NCBI GenBank assembly: GCA_016584305.1
Contig: JACEEZ010009403.1
Location: forward strand, 206,001 to 270,000
DNA: 64,000 bases
DNA from: Chionoecetes opilio
Taxonomy: Eukaryota > Arthropoda > Malacostraca > Decapoda > Majidae
Reading direction: 5' to 3'
Shown: positions 34,894-46,350 of the stretch, piece by piece
Layout of the letters: every line of letters starts with the position of its first letter
Position numbering within the stretch: position 1 is the stretch's first letter
Translations under genes and position numbers: made by a program
Notes under the pieces: model-generated
Database searches by the model: none
What the model saw: only the letters and a program-made list of their open reading frames with translations
What the model was told of the DNA's origin: nothing

Positions 34894-35333
34894 CTACCGT
34901 AGATAACAGCAAAGTCGCCAGGACAACTTTTTTTTCTGTTTACAGACGTGTGGTGGCGTTAATACTTACATTTCTACATCCATGATTTCAGGACAGTTAG
35001 AAGGGGCTATCTGGAGAGTCTGTGTCATTTTGTGTCTTCATCTGTGTCATAGTATGGCTATAAATGAACAAATGACAAAAATATCTACAAAGGGCTACCA
35101 ACAATAATCGCCATAGTGTTTATTTACTGAGTGTCCTCCCGCAGCCGTCATCGCCCGGAAAAAAAAACTCTTAGTGAAATTTGAAACCGTATATACTCGC
35201 AGATACAAAGCATAAAACAACGCTGAAACAGGGTAGATTATAATCATGATATAAACTACTGTGTATTATCTTCAGTGGCACATAAAAATCAGTAGTAATG
35301 CTATAATTCGTAATATATGGCGGCTGGCGACAT
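34894..35333. mobile_element. MITE family M5, copy 2, right end lost
   Basis: Starts CTACCGTAGATAACAGCAAA and follows copy 1 to ATATGGCGGCTGGCGACAT, then ends abruptly before the right terminal repeat. Confidence 0.85.
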
Positions 35334-35602
35334 GACTATGGTGTCGGCTACTTTTAATGCCGTCATGATTTGTTCAAAGTATACAAAGAACTATGTCTAT
35401 GTGGTTGGTACTCATGATTTGTTATTCTTGACTAGGCATGAGTGAGTATACGAAGGAATACAAAGGAAGAACAGACAGCAACAGCCCTACTGTATCAAAC
35501 GAGGCTGCCTGTGACTTTTATTTATCACTAAAGTTTCTACGTGTTAGTCTTAGAGGAAAAATAGCACAGTTGAAGTCTCCTCCATAAGAGTAAGAGTGAT
35601 AT

Positions 35603-35930
35603 AATAGTAACAAGAGTAGCCTCCATAAGACGAGACGCAATAACAGCAAGAGGTGTATCATATGTTGAGGGAGATTATTATGTGGTTCCTATGTCGAGAG
35701 GATCCCCAAAGTCCACATTTACATATCTGAGGAAGACAGCTCTGCCCCCCTCCCTGCTTCCCCTTAATAGTAACAAGAGTAGCCTCCATAAGACGAGACG
35801 CAATAACAGCAAGAAGTGTATCATATGTTGAGGGAGATTATTATGTGGTTCCTATGTCGAGAGGATCCCCAAAGTCCACATTTACATATCTGAGGAAGAC
35901 AGCTCTGCCCCCCTCCCTGCTTCCCCTTAC
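35603..35930. repeat. ~164-bp tandem duplication
   Basis: Two almost identical copies start at about 35605 and 35769 with AGTAACAAGAGTAGCCTCCA and end CTCCCTGCTTCCCCTTA. One visible difference (GAGGTG versus GAAGTG) shows the duplication is recent. Confidence 0.95.
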
Positions 35931-36259
35931 GAGTCCTGCCTACTACTGGGATTGATTGATTTAATGCCTAAAAGGTGAATGTGCCAGACATCAGAGGTCA
36001 TATGGCACTATGGCAAAGCATTAAAGGGGAAGGGTTAAAGAATAATAGTGAAACGATGAGGGAAGGGGAAAGAACGGAATGTTATAGCAGGATGGTTAGA
36101 TCAAATGTAGGATGTGGATTTGTTGGAGGAAGGTGGTTACATTTTCCAGGGAGAAGGAGGGGGATTCCGGGAGAATGTCCGCAAGACAGGGAGGTCGGGA
36201 AAGGGAGGACAAATGAGGGAAGGAACTGGAACGGGCAGGAGTAAGATGGGGGCAGCATA

Positions 36260-36395
36260 TTAGGACATGTTGGACAGAGAGGAACTTGACAGGGTGTGCA
36301 GAGGGTTGGGGGAGGAGCGTGACAGGGTGTGCAGAGGGTTGGGGAGGAGCTTGACAGGGTGTGCAGAGGGTTGGGGAGGAGCGTGACATGAGATA
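36260..36395. repeat. ~34-bp tandem repeat, three copies
   Basis: Units of GACAGGGTGTGCAGAGGGTT followed by GGGGAGGAGC. It lies in a 35.9-36.5 kb stretch with no recognised gene. Confidence 0.85.
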
Positions 36396-36695
36396 AGTGT
36401 GTGAGGTTGGTATGGCCTATGCGTAAGCGTGCGAGAGCAGTCTCCCAACGTCTATTAGAGGAGGATTGCCAGCGGTCGAATACGAAAGATTTAAAGGGTA
36501 GTGGTCTGAGGCTGGCAAGTTCCCCTTACCGAGTCCTGCCTACTACTGGGAGCTCTATAGATGGATTATTATAGGAGGAATTATATTGTAAGATCTACGG
36601 AGAATAAGGTTTTTGTACTCTCCTTACTTGTGTTCATCTCTCTCAACTTCTCTACCGGATCTTATTACTTCATAGCTTACCATTGGAACTCATTG

Positions 36696-36912
36696 TTAAC
36701 CCCTTCACGCCCAGATCTTTCCTTTGCTATAAAAAAAAATGTCTGTTGTTAGCCATAAAATTACAAAAACTAACTAAATATACCAAATTAGTTACGTAGT
36801 GGAAAGGATACTAAACAGGTCATAGCTATAAAATGTTTCTTATATTCACTAAAAATAGTCTAATAGTAGCTAAATAACAATGGAAATTACGTTCTGGGTC
36901 TCAAGGGGTTAA
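36696..36912 (+). mobile_element. TTAA-flanked MITE (M3), copy 4
   Basis: TTAACCCCTTCACGCCCAGA to GGGTCTCAAGGGGTTAA. Confidence 0.9.
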
Positions 36913-37248
36913 TCTTTATCCTCAGTGTCCACATTTTTCGTGATATATACATAATATGGCCTTGCATTTACTACAACAGGAAGTAGTACTAGTCATCAAA
37001 ACAGCATGTGAAAATACCTATGAAAACTTTTATTTATACAACTCAATTATCAATGACACATAATTACATCTCTTCTGTACAAACATTCAAATGAGAAACA
37101 AAGGCAGAGTATACAAACTGAGTTAAGTACAGTGCAGATGTGAGAGGCTGTCCCTAACCCAGCAGCAGTGTCAGGACAGTGGGCTGAGGGACTGTGATCG
37201 ATGAAAGGTTATTTGAAAGCTAGTGCTGGTGGCATATGAACCAACCCC

Positions 37249-37603
37249 AGAGTCTATTTTTGTTATTAAGGTCAAAATGAAGTAAGGAAGCCACGCCCCC
37301 TGCCTCCCCTTCTATTCTACGGGGCAGCTGATTGGTGCATTCCTCGTATCATCACTACCAATCACAATATCTTCACCACTGGACAGAGCAATCTTCACTA
37401 CAGAGGGTGACAAAATAAAAAATCCCTTTGTAGTGAAGATTGCTCTGCCCAGTGGTCACGCGCTGTTAAGTAGTGAAGATATTGTGATTGGTAGTGATGA
37501 TACGAGGAATGCACCAATCAGCTGCCCCGTAGAATAGAAGGGGAGGCAGGGGGCGTGGCTTCCTTACTGCATTTTGACCATAATAAAAATAATAGACTGT
37601 AGG
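37249..37603. mobile_element. Foldback element with ~150-bp arms and M2-like ends
   Basis: Left arm includes GGAAGCCACGCCCCCTGCCT, CTACGGGGCAGCTGATTGG and ATACGAGGAATGC reversed; the right arm is its near-perfect complement. Outer ends AGTCTATTTTTGTTATTAAG and AATAATAGACTGTAGG resemble the M2 family ends. The ~30-bp loop lies near 37405-37435. The hairpin would be very stable. Confidence 0.88.
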
Positions 37604-37984
37604 AGGTCATTGGGTCATTAGTGTATGATCAGTGAAGGCAAGACCCGAGATGAATGGAGGAGTAAATGTAGTACAAGGCATGTATCCCTGAAGAGATTGA
37701 GGTAGAAGTTGTGTATCCACTGAAGAAAGCTAAAGAGATGGTGAGTTGTATTCGTCTATTTACGTGCTGCAGAATAGGCAAAAGGAATAGTGTGCTGATC
37801 TAAGCTAGGGAAATAAAAGTGGTCGGTGGGCAAGGAGTCTGTGCAAATAGGAACAGACTCTGTGTGCATGAAACCAAAGGCTTGTTTGTGGCAGAAAAAG
37901 TCATGGTGGCATTCGGTGGGTGGCCATCAGGGAGTTTGTGCTGTATGGAAATTGGAATTACTGTGAGCTCTGTTTAGCTTGCAA

Positions 37985-38575
37985 CCTGGAAAGCACATAA
38001 GGGAGCCTACTGTTGTGTGGCTTGTATGGGAAAAGTAACAACTATAAGGGAGCCTACTGTTGTCTTGTATGGGAAATTGGAACTACTGTAAGGGAGCCTA
38101 CTGTTGTGTGGCTTGTATGGGAAAAGTAACAACTATAAGGGAGCCTACTGTAGTGTCTTGTATGAGAAAAGGAACTATAAGGGAGCCTACTGTTGTGTCT
38201 TGTATGGGAAAAGAAACTATAAGGGAGCCTACTGTTGTGTCTTGTATGGGAAAAGAACTAACTAAGGGAGCCTACTGTAGTGTCTTGTATGGGAAAAGGA
38301 ACTATAAGGGAGCCTACTGTTGTGTGGCTTGTATGGGAAAAGTAACAACTATAAGGGAGCCTACTGTTGTGTGGCTTGTATGGGAAAAGTAACAACTATA
38401 AGGGAGCCTACTGTAGTGTGGCTTGTATGGAAAAGTAACACTATAAGGGAGCCTACTGTTGTGTGGCTTGTATGGGAAAAGTAACAACTATAAGGGAGCC
38501 TACTGTTGTGTGGCTTGTATGGAAAAGGAACTATAAGGGAGCCTACTGTTGTGTGGCTATGGGTAAAGGAACAAT
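37985..38575. repeat. ~46-bp minisatellite (AGGGAGCCTACTGTTGTG)
   Basis: About 13 units of variable length, built on AAGGGAGCCTACTGTTGTGT then GGCTTGTATGGGAAAAG and a variable AACTATA linker. Confidence 0.92.
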
Positions 38576-38737
38576 TATATCCTGTAACTTGGTATTATGC
38601 TTCTACAAGTGCCTGGGTATGGGTGTGTCTATGCTACAAATGGACATGGTGAGGAATCCTGACCTCTTGCCTCCTTGCTGGTCTCACATGGTAACTGTTC
38701 ACTGCACTCATCCACAGCGACTAACTCCACCACACTC

Positions 38738-40025
38738 GTCACTCAGTCTGTCAGTTTGTCTATCAACCATTACATCATCTGTCAGTTTGTCTATCAGTCA
38801 TACACATCATCAGTCAGTTTGTTTATTAATCATTCACATCATCAGTCAGTTTGTCTATCAACCATTCACATCATCAGTCAGTTTGTCTATCAGTCATACA
38901 CATCATCTGTCAGTTTGTTTATCAACCATTCACATCATCAGTCAGTTGTTATCAACCGTTCACATCATCAGTCAGTTTGTCTATTAATCATTCACATCAT
39001 CAGTCAGTTTGTCTATTAATCATTCACATCATCAGTCAGTTTGTCTATTACATTCACATCATCAGTCAGTTTGTCTATTAACCATTCACATCATCAGTCA
39101 GTTTGTCTATCAACCGTTACATCATCAGTCAGTTTGTCTATTAATCATTCACATCATCAGTCAGTTTGTCTATCAACCATTCACATCATCAGCCAGTTTG
39201 TCTATCTACCATTCACATCATCAATCAGTTTGTCTATCTACCATTCACATCATCAATCAGTTTGTCTATCTACCATTCACATCATTAGTCAGTTTGTCTA
39301 TCAACCATACACATCATCAGTCAGTTTGTCTATCAACCATTACATCATCAGTCAGTTTGTCTATACACATACACATCATCAGTCAGTTTGTCTATCAACC
39401 ATTACATCATCAGTCAGTTTGTCTATCAACCATTACATCATCAGTCAGTTTGTCTATCAACCATCACATTCACATCATTTTCTTTACATTCATCATCATA
39501 GTTTGTCTATCAACCTAACATATCATCACTTTCTTCAGCCATACTACAGCAGTTTGTCTATCAAACCCAAAATATCAGTCAGTTTGTCTATTAATCATCC
39601 ACATCATACAGTTCAGTTGTCTATCAACCATTACATCATCAGTCAGTTTGTCTATCAGCCATTACATCATCAGTCAGTTTGTCTATCAACCATTACATCA
39701 TCAGTCAGTTTGTCTATCAACCATACACATCATCAGTCAGTTTGTCTATCAACCATTCACATCATCAGTCAGTTTGTCTATCAGCCATTACATCATCAGT
39801 CAGTTTGTCTATCAGCCATTACATCATCAGTCAGTTTGTCTATCAACCATACACATCATCAGTCAGTTTGTCTATCAACTATCACATCATCAGTCAATTT
39901 GTCTATCAACCATTACATCATCAGTCAGTTTGTCTATCAACTATCACATCATCAGTCAATTTGTCTATCAACCATTACATCATCAGTCAGTTTGTCTATC
40001 AACTATCAACATCATCAGTCAGTCT
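38738..40025. repeat. ~31-bp minisatellite (CATCATCAGTCAGTTTGTCT)
   Basis: About 40 units of CATCATCAGTCAGTTTGTCT plus ATCAACCATTA or ATTAATCATTCA. Unit lengths vary between 28 and 33, so reading frames switch but stay open, giving ORFs up to 340 codons that are artefacts of composition. Confidence 0.95.
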
Positions 40026-40138
40026 ACGCACAAATAGCCTTTTCTCACTGTCATCATACATAGTTAGACTTATCTGTCACTCTAACTATCAACCATTTAT
40101 GTCGCGTAGGCTTACATGTTTCTCTCAATCACTTGACA

Positions 40139-40357
40139 CCTATAGTCTATTTTTTTTAATAAGGCAAAAACTCCTGCCCCCTTGCTGCTTACTGACTGAT
40201 ATTTAATGCCAGGAGAAGGAAATACTACACTTCTTCTTAATGTCAGTTGTATTTTATCATAGTTAACCCTATTATCAGGTAAACAGAGGCATCATTTTAA
40301 GCATGAGACCTTAAGATAGAATGGTATTTTTGCCTTGTTAAAATAATAGACTATAGG
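40139..40357 (-). mobile_element. MITE family M2, copy 2, abutting the TXN2 stop codon
   Basis: Ends CCTATAGTCTATTTTTTTTA and TTAAAATAATAGACTATAGG. It ends 13 bases from the TXN2 stop (40371). On the TXN2 strand it offers two ATTAAA hexamers (complements at 40202-40207 and 40155-40160), so it probably supplies most of the 3' UTR and perhaps the poly(A) signal. Confidence 0.85.
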
Positions 40358-40370
40358 ACTCCATGCTCCA

Positions 40371-43300
40371 CTACTCTCCGATGAGGCGGTTGACGAAGGC
40401 TTCAATCCTCGACTCCTCTTGAAGACCCACGAATTTGTCCACGACCTTCCCGTCCTTCACCGCCAGCACGGAGGGCACGGCGGACACCTGGGGAACCAAG
40501 GCCAGTGAAGTGACTTGTATATAAACAACATTAACCCCTTCACGTCCAGATTATTCCTTTGCTATAAAAAATTGTCTATTGTTGAGCCATAAAATTACGA
40601 AAAGTAACTGAATATAGTGTACCAAATTAGTTAGTCGGCAAGGATACTAAACAGGTCATATCTATAAAATATTGCTTATATTCACTAAAAATTGTCTAAT
40701 GGCACCCAAATTATAGTGGAAATTACGTTATGGGTCTCAAGAGGTTAAAATGCTTCATTCACGTTTCATTATTCTTTACTATCATTGACGCCTTACATCT
40801 TTTTCTTTTTAATGACCCTACCAGTGTCACCATTGCTGGCTGAAATGACCTCTTGTAACCATTAAGATTATTATTACTGTCATCACCCTCACCATTACCA
40901 TCCCTCTCCACCTTGCCTCCCTCACTCCCTCTTCCACTACCCTCCCTCCTTCTCCTACCTTGCCTCCCTCCACTACCACCATCCACCACTACCCTCTCTC
41001 TCTTTTCCACTACCCTCCTCTCCCGCTTCCACCTTCCCTCCCTCTCCTACCTGGCCTCCCACCCTCTATCCACTATCCTCCATCCATTACCACTCTAATC
41101 TCTGCTTGCAATACATTATTCTCTCAGCCTCAATCAGCCTGCTTAGCTAATCGAGTGTCAAAACTTATTTCCTCTTCCCCTTTTCCCCAATTTAATGAAA
41201 CTTCCTATGAAACACTAAAAAAAAAAATATATATATGCGCAAGTATAATGTTAAAATATGCATCTAGTATTCTATGCTTGAAAGTCGCTTACTGGTGTAC
41301 AGACCGAGCATCTAAGGGTAAGGAACTAAGTCTGTTTCCTTTTATGTACACCTACTTATAACCATTCACTTGTATATATATTTGTCTGTTTCCTTTTATG
41401 TACTTATAACCATTCACTTGTATATATATTTGTCTGTTTCCTTTTATGTACTTATAACCATTCACTTGTATATATATTTGTCTGTTTCCTTTTATGTACT
41501 TATAACCATTCACTTGTATATAAATTTGTCTGTTTCCTTTTATGTACTTATAACCATTCACTTGTATATAGATTTGTCTGTTTCCTTTCAGGTCTTGGCT
41601 ACTCACCCCGTAGTCGAGGGCCAAGTCCGACACATTATCGATGTCAACCTTGGCCAGGTGGACCTTCTCACCCTTGCCACCGATGATGGTCTCCAGGCGA
41701 GGCCCCAACAGCTTGCATGGCCCACACCACCTGCAGGAGAGCTGAGGTCAGTCTGTGTGTTTACTAGTATTTTTAGAACTTAAGAACATAAGGAAGCTAC
41801 AAGAGGCCATGAGACCTACACGTGGTAGTTCCTCTTCATTTTTCTGCTATTTGATTTTCACATCATATTCTTGATTACTTTGTATTGATTTTCTGGTTAA
41901 TAATCAGTTGTTCAGATGTTTGCAGAGGTAAATTGAGGATTCCTAACCTGACAAATCCATCAATTCATTTTAAAAGTATCACAGCTGTCACTGATCTGAC
42001 AAACCATTAATGAAGTTTACAATTGCTAAACGAAATCATGTCATTCCGTTTTTTTTCTGACAAACAATATAGCTTACTCCCAAACTTCATAAGACATATG
42101 GGAAAATCTGACATCTTAACCCCTTCACGCCCAGATCTTTCCTCTGCTATATGAAATTGTCTGTTGTCGAGCCATAAAATTACGAAAAGTCACTGAATAT
42201 ACCAAATGAGTTAGTAGACAAGGATATTAAACAGGTCATAGCTATAAAACATTGCTTATAGTCACTAAAAATCGTCTAATGGTACACAAATTACAATGGA
42301 AATTACGTTCTGGGCCTCAAGGGGTTAAACAGAAAGATGACGATGAATATAGCCTACTCCCAAACCAGTGGCGTGCAAACAACAAGACAGATTTCTGCTT
42401 TTGTTTTCAAGGGGAATTACACTACATAGGAAAGGATCCCAACTCTTTGCCTTCATTCATTATTTTAGTACCTGCTACGACATGCAGGGAATATGGAGAC
42501 ACACACTGTACTAAGGGCTGTGTCTCAGGGCTGGCTATATGGCTACCCACCCAGGCTCAATGCACCACAGAGCACTATGGATCAATGGGGTGGACAGAGG
42601 GGTCGCCACATTCCTCCACCATGACTCACACATGAGTAAAACTTAACATCTGAGTTACACAACAAAGATCAATATGATAGTTTCATATAGCCACAGTATT
42701 TACAGAAAAACTTATTTATGTACTAATTACAAGCTGTTGAGGGTAATGAAACTGGTACTGATGAAACAAACATAACCTAAGGAGCTGTGCATGAGTAGTA
42801 ACTGGAAGGGTTTACGGTCATTTCGCCCACAAGACTTTTCGCCCACATGTAAGAGTCAATTCGCCCATTCTGAAGTCAATTTGCTCACACGTTCCATGTC
42901 ACGTCCACTGAGCAGTTAACAAGTGAGAGGTAAATGAACCACCAGTAACCTTGGGCGAAATGACTCCATAGTGTGCGCGAATTGACCTGTGGGCGAAATG
43001 ACTCCATAGTGTGGCGAAATGGCATTTGGGCGAAATGACCGGATACCACTGGAAGCACTGTTACGGGTGACTCCTGAAGGGAACAAAGCCAGCAGGCCAG
43101 GCAAGACAAATGCATGCACCCGGGTCACAACACAACCCAACAAAGAAGAAGCAAGTAACCTCGTGAATCATGAAAAGTAAGGGACATACAAAGTGACTGA
43201 GTAAACCACTAAACCTTGTGTGAAATGGATAAGACAGAGCAATGAAGGATAAGGCGAAATGACCTTTGGGTGTGGGCAAAATAACCGGATACCGTGCATA

Positions 43301-44545
43301 CCATGTAGCCAGACAGGGATAACAGGTTACAGCATACCAGGCCTGCAGCAGCTAGCATTGCACACAGTCTCTATGCTGAACCCTAACCACAGCACAGATA
43401 ACAGGAAGCATGGAGCACATCACTGAGGCGCAATACACTATCAGCAGCAGCAAAAGATAAACCAGGAAGTCACTGCTTACCACAACACACAACGCAGGTA
43501 AGTGACCCTAATCACCACAGACACAGGAATCACCTTGAAAAGCAACACAGCATCACTGGGGTCGGACTAAACACCGCAAACTACCGCAAACTACCAGCAA
43601 ACCACTGAAACTCCCTCACATTGCATGCAAATCAATAGCAAAACGGTAATAATGGAAGAGAGTTTCACGTTCGTTTTCAGAGACACCAACTACTTTTTCT
43701 TGGCCTACAATAGGTGCTTGTTCTAATGGTGCTAGTTTTATTTTGCGCAAACCAAAAAAAAAATGAAGAAAAAAAATTGAAACCTAACCTAACCTTGTTT
43801 TAATGAAACCTAACCTAACCTAACCTAACCTAACCTAACCCAACCTAACAGGTTTTAAAGAAACCTAACCTAACCTTAACCACAAAATATTTTTTTTTTT
43901 TTTTTTGGTTTGGTTTGCGCAAAATAAAACAAGCACCATTAGAACAAGCACCTATTGTAGGCCAAGAAAAAGTAGTTGGTGTCTCTGAAAACGAACGTGA
44001 AACTCTCCTCCATTATAACCCAAACCTAACCTAACCTAAAATTGTGGGTGGTTTGTGGTAGTTTTTGGAGTTTGTGGTTAGTTTGCTGAAAGATATTAAT
44101 GTTTTGCGATTGATTTGCATGCAATGTGAGGGAGTTTCAGTGGTTTGTGGGTAGTTTGCTGGTGGTTTGCGGTAGTTTGCAGTGTTTAGTCCGACCGTAT
44201 CACTGGGGGCTCTGAAAATTACCCTAAAATAAGCCTAGGAAGTCACTGCAAACCACAACATACAAGGCAGATAAGTGACCTAAACACCAGACACAGGAAT
44301 CAGCCTTGAAAAGCAACACAGCATCACTGGGGGCTCTGAAATTAAATACCCAATGCCCCAAAATGAGGAAAAGTAAAGAGGTGGTCTCACTGGGCATGAA
44401 AATCGACGACCACGGGAGTTGAGGAGCCGAGGACCCGGTCTCTGAAATCCTCCTCGTCCTGCACTGTGAAGGCGGCTTGGGAGGGGTTACAGGTGCTGAG
44501 GCGTCTTACAGGGTGCACCAGGCGGGCTAGGCGTCGCGGCAGCAT
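40371..44545 (-). CDS. TXN2: Mitochondrial thioredoxin, three exons
   Basis: Thiol-disulfide oxidoreductase of the mitochondrial matrix; it reduces protein disulfides (for example peroxiredoxin 3) and is recycled by mitochondrial thioredoxin reductase (family knowledge). Exons on the minus strand: 44545-44391, 41730-41607 and 40487-40371, total 396 nt, 131 residues plus TAG. Junctions are GT/AG (donors GTGAGA and GTGAGT, acceptors CTGCAG and CCCCAG) and phases agree. The active site WCGPCK is created across intron 1, whose junction splits the Gln codon before the Trp. Other family marks are [14 protein letters not shown], the cis-Pro motif VSAVPS and VVDKFVG. The first ATG on this frame opens a basic presequence ([17 protein letters not shown]) typical of mitochondrial import. 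It is shorter than the roughly 166-residue vertebrate protein mainly in the presequence. An upstream TTG-led extension is open but has no ATG. Introns hold a 48-bp tandem repeat, foldback elements and two TTAA-flanked MITEs. Very sure of family; sure of exons. Confidence 0.95.
40531..40748 (+). mobile_element. TTAA-flanked MITE (M3), copy 5, in TXN2 intron 2
   Basis: TTAACCCCTTCACGTCCAGA to GGGTCTCAAGAGGTTAA; 43 bases upstream (on the gene strand) of TXN2 exon 3. Confidence 0.88.
41330..41590. repeat. 48-bp minisatellite in TXN2 intron 2
   Basis: Five copies at exact 48-base spacing (TCTG at 41385, 41433, 41481, 41529, 41577): GTCTGTTTCCTTTTATGTAC, TTATAACCATTCACTTGTAT, ATATATTT. It ends within 15 bases of the splice donor at 41606. 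Confidence 0.93.
41771..41833 (-). mobile_element. LINE 3' tail fragment
   Basis: Complement of the GGAACTACCACGTGTAGGTC ... CTTCCTTATTTTCTTATGTT tail. Other copies: 22395-22470, 24295-24370, 51288-51355, 51395-51632, 57703-57765. All keep the same 3' end, as expected of target-primed LINE insertions. Confidence 0.75.
42116..42328 (+). mobile_element. TTAA-flanked MITE (M3), copy 6, in TXN2 intron 1
   Basis: TTAACCCCTTCACGCCCAGA to GGGCCTCAAGGGGTTAA. Confidence 0.9.
42822..43300. mobile_element. Foldback element built from TTTCGCCCACA words
   Basis: Left part has GGTCATTTCGCCCACAAGAC and TTTTCGCCCACATG. The right parts have complementary GGGCGAAATGACC words at about 42955-43045 and again 43252-43298, with GGATACC at both right ends. 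Two nested right ends suggest a rearranged or compound copy. Confidence 0.65.
43561..44198. mobile_element. Long-TIR foldback (family F1), copy 1, with nested palindrome and AACCT core
   Basis: Outer arms of ~100 bp start GTCGGACTAAACACCGCAAA and include CCCTCACATTGCATGCAAAT. A 9-bp direct repeat ATCACTGGG flanks the element (43552-43560, 44199-44207), and a nearby tandem copy of the flank near 44320 is uninterrupted. Inside is a second inverted repeat (about 43650-43760 versus 43905-44020, TTTCACGTTCGTTTTCAGAG) around AACCTAACCT tracts. Long TIRs plus 9-bp duplication suggest a Mutator-like origin (inference). It lies in TXN2 intron 1. Confidence 0.85.
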
Positions 44546-46350
44546 GATGAGTGGCAGGGTACTGAGGGGAATGATCAGCTGTGTGGCGCTGGGGTGGCGG
44601 TATGTGGTCAACCTTGAGCCACTCGGTCGTCTGTCCGCCTCACCCGCCTGCCACTCGCCTTCTAGACCTTACTGCTATTATAACTGTTTATATGTTCATT
44701 TATGACTTTCTATTGCCTGGTATGAGTGATGTGGTATTAAATGGGATGCTTTTTGGTTGTCTTGATACTGTTTGTGTGTTTGTGTTTTGTAATAGTGTTG
44801 TAATTCGTCTGCTCAGTGTACGCCTCAGCCGTCTGCCACTGGCCTTCTAACCTTACTCTGCTAACTGTTTATATGCTCCTTTACGACTTCCTGTTGCCTG
44901 GTATGAGTGATGTGATATTAAATGGGATGCTTTTTGGTTGTCTTGATACTGTTTGAGTGCCCAGTGTGTGAATGTTTTGTAATATTGTTGTAATTCGTCT
45001 GCTTTTGGTGCATCCTCGAGCCACTCGATGTGTGTCCGACTGTCCGCCTCAGCCACTCGCCTTCTAACCTTATTGCTAACTGTTTATAATGCTCCTTTAC
45101 GACTTCCTATTGCCTGGTATGAGTGATGTGGTATTAAATGGGATGCTTTTTGGTTGTATAACTTGTATTGGTGTTGTTTGTGTGCCCAGTGTGTGTGTGT
45201 TTTGTAATATTGTTGTAATTCGTCTGCTGTGGTGCATGGCGGATGTGATGTAAAGTTGTAACCACGGCTCAGCTGATTGGCTTTTACGCGCTATTTAGAT
45301 TTTTTATGCTGATTTTTGCCCTTTTGTGGAACCTGATAGTTTTTTGGGGGGTGTTTAATAGGCCTGCTTGAATCTGTGAAGGATGAGGGAACTTGGAAGT
45401 GGCGTTTGTATCTTTGCCTTGAAGCTGTTTTGTTTAGGTAGGCCTACAGTAGCTACGTGGACGTCTTAGGATGAAGTGTTAATATTGTCTGGTATGGACT
45501 CGATGGCTGCATTACTTTGTTTATTGATTAATTATAACCTCAAGTTGGGTCTTCATGTGTTTATACGAATCATTGAAAGGCACACATTTGTATTAGGAAT
45601 TACATGCAAGGTAGTTTTTTTTACTTGTAGCTACTATATAACTGCTACCTACGTGTACTGCTGTTATAGTTTGTCAGAAAAATGTTACAGTTTACATCAA
45701 TGATAATATAATACGTGGTTTTCATCCATATTCAATGCCACATATCAACGCAACGGAGGGATATTACATAACAAAGCAGAAAAGTTAAATAGTCACATTA
45801 TTGCATCATACACGTGGCATTGTAATGTACGTCAAAGTAGAAGTCATATATGATTTGGTTGAATATCAATACTAGTTGTCTATCCTTTAGGTAACGTCAA
45901 AGTTGAGGTATGTGATGAGACATTTCAATTTAAATCAGAGCAGACGATACGGCCTGTTCCCGCCATGGCAGGACGGCAGGAGGGGCAGTCAAATCAAACC
46001 CTGTAGTATTAAAATGGACTTCATAAATATAAATACAATGAGGATATGACTTTATTTTACCGCATTAATTAATCTAGATAAACATGTGCATAGGGTTATA
46101 ATTAAATATGTACGATTTTTTTGGAATATTTTACGCGCACAGGGACATAGAAAAAAAATACCATGACAATTTGATTACAGTGTAAGTTATTAATTTATTC
46201 AGATGATACTTTTGCATAGGGTTATGATTAAATCCATGAATGTTTGTGAGTGTGTTATGTGTACACGGACTCTCGTGTGGCCCACCATGTTTCGTCACTC
46301 AGATTGATCACAAGGCAGAACTTGTCGTGTAGTTTTGGCCTTATTTCACC
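44546..46350. promoter_or_regulatory. Shared upstream region between TXN2 and ubiquilin
   Basis: The two start codons face away from each other over 1.8 kb, so both promoters must lie here unless upstream non-coding exons exist. The TXN2-proximal part is three diverged tandem copies of a ~190-bp unit (44630-45245). The middle is AT-rich without recognisable features. No TATA box or initiator could be assigned with confidence. Confidence 0.4.
44630..45245. repeat. ~190-bp tandem repeat, three copies, upstream of TXN2
   Basis: Three successive copies share the words CCTGGTATGAGTGATGTG, AAATGGGATGCTTTTTGG and TTGTAATTCGTCTGCT, starting near 44630, 44825 and 45050. Each also holds a CGCCTTCTAACCTTA-type word. 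The copies have diverged by scattered substitutions and small indels. They lie within 0.1-0.7 kb of the TXN2 start and may contain promoter elements. Confidence 0.8.

Noticed and set aside
35975..36244. 89-codon frame in a low-feature region
   Set aside because: No splice context or recognisable motif, and it runs into a 34-bp repeat; too weak to call a gene.
39041..40063. 340-codon open frame of Ser/His/Gln/Val repeats
   Set aside because: It is the translation of the 31-bp CATCATCAGTCAGTTTGTCT minisatellite; neighbouring frames are equally open and there is no splice or homology support.
41352..41708. 118-codon frame containing thioredoxin text plus an [13 protein letters not shown] repeat
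   Set aside because: The first part is TXN2 exon 2; the rest is read-through into the 48-bp intronic tandem repeat past the GTGAGT donor.
44387..44611. TXN2 start at 44611
   Set aside because: The codon there is TTG. The first in-frame ATG is at 44545 and opens a suitable mitochondrial presequence.
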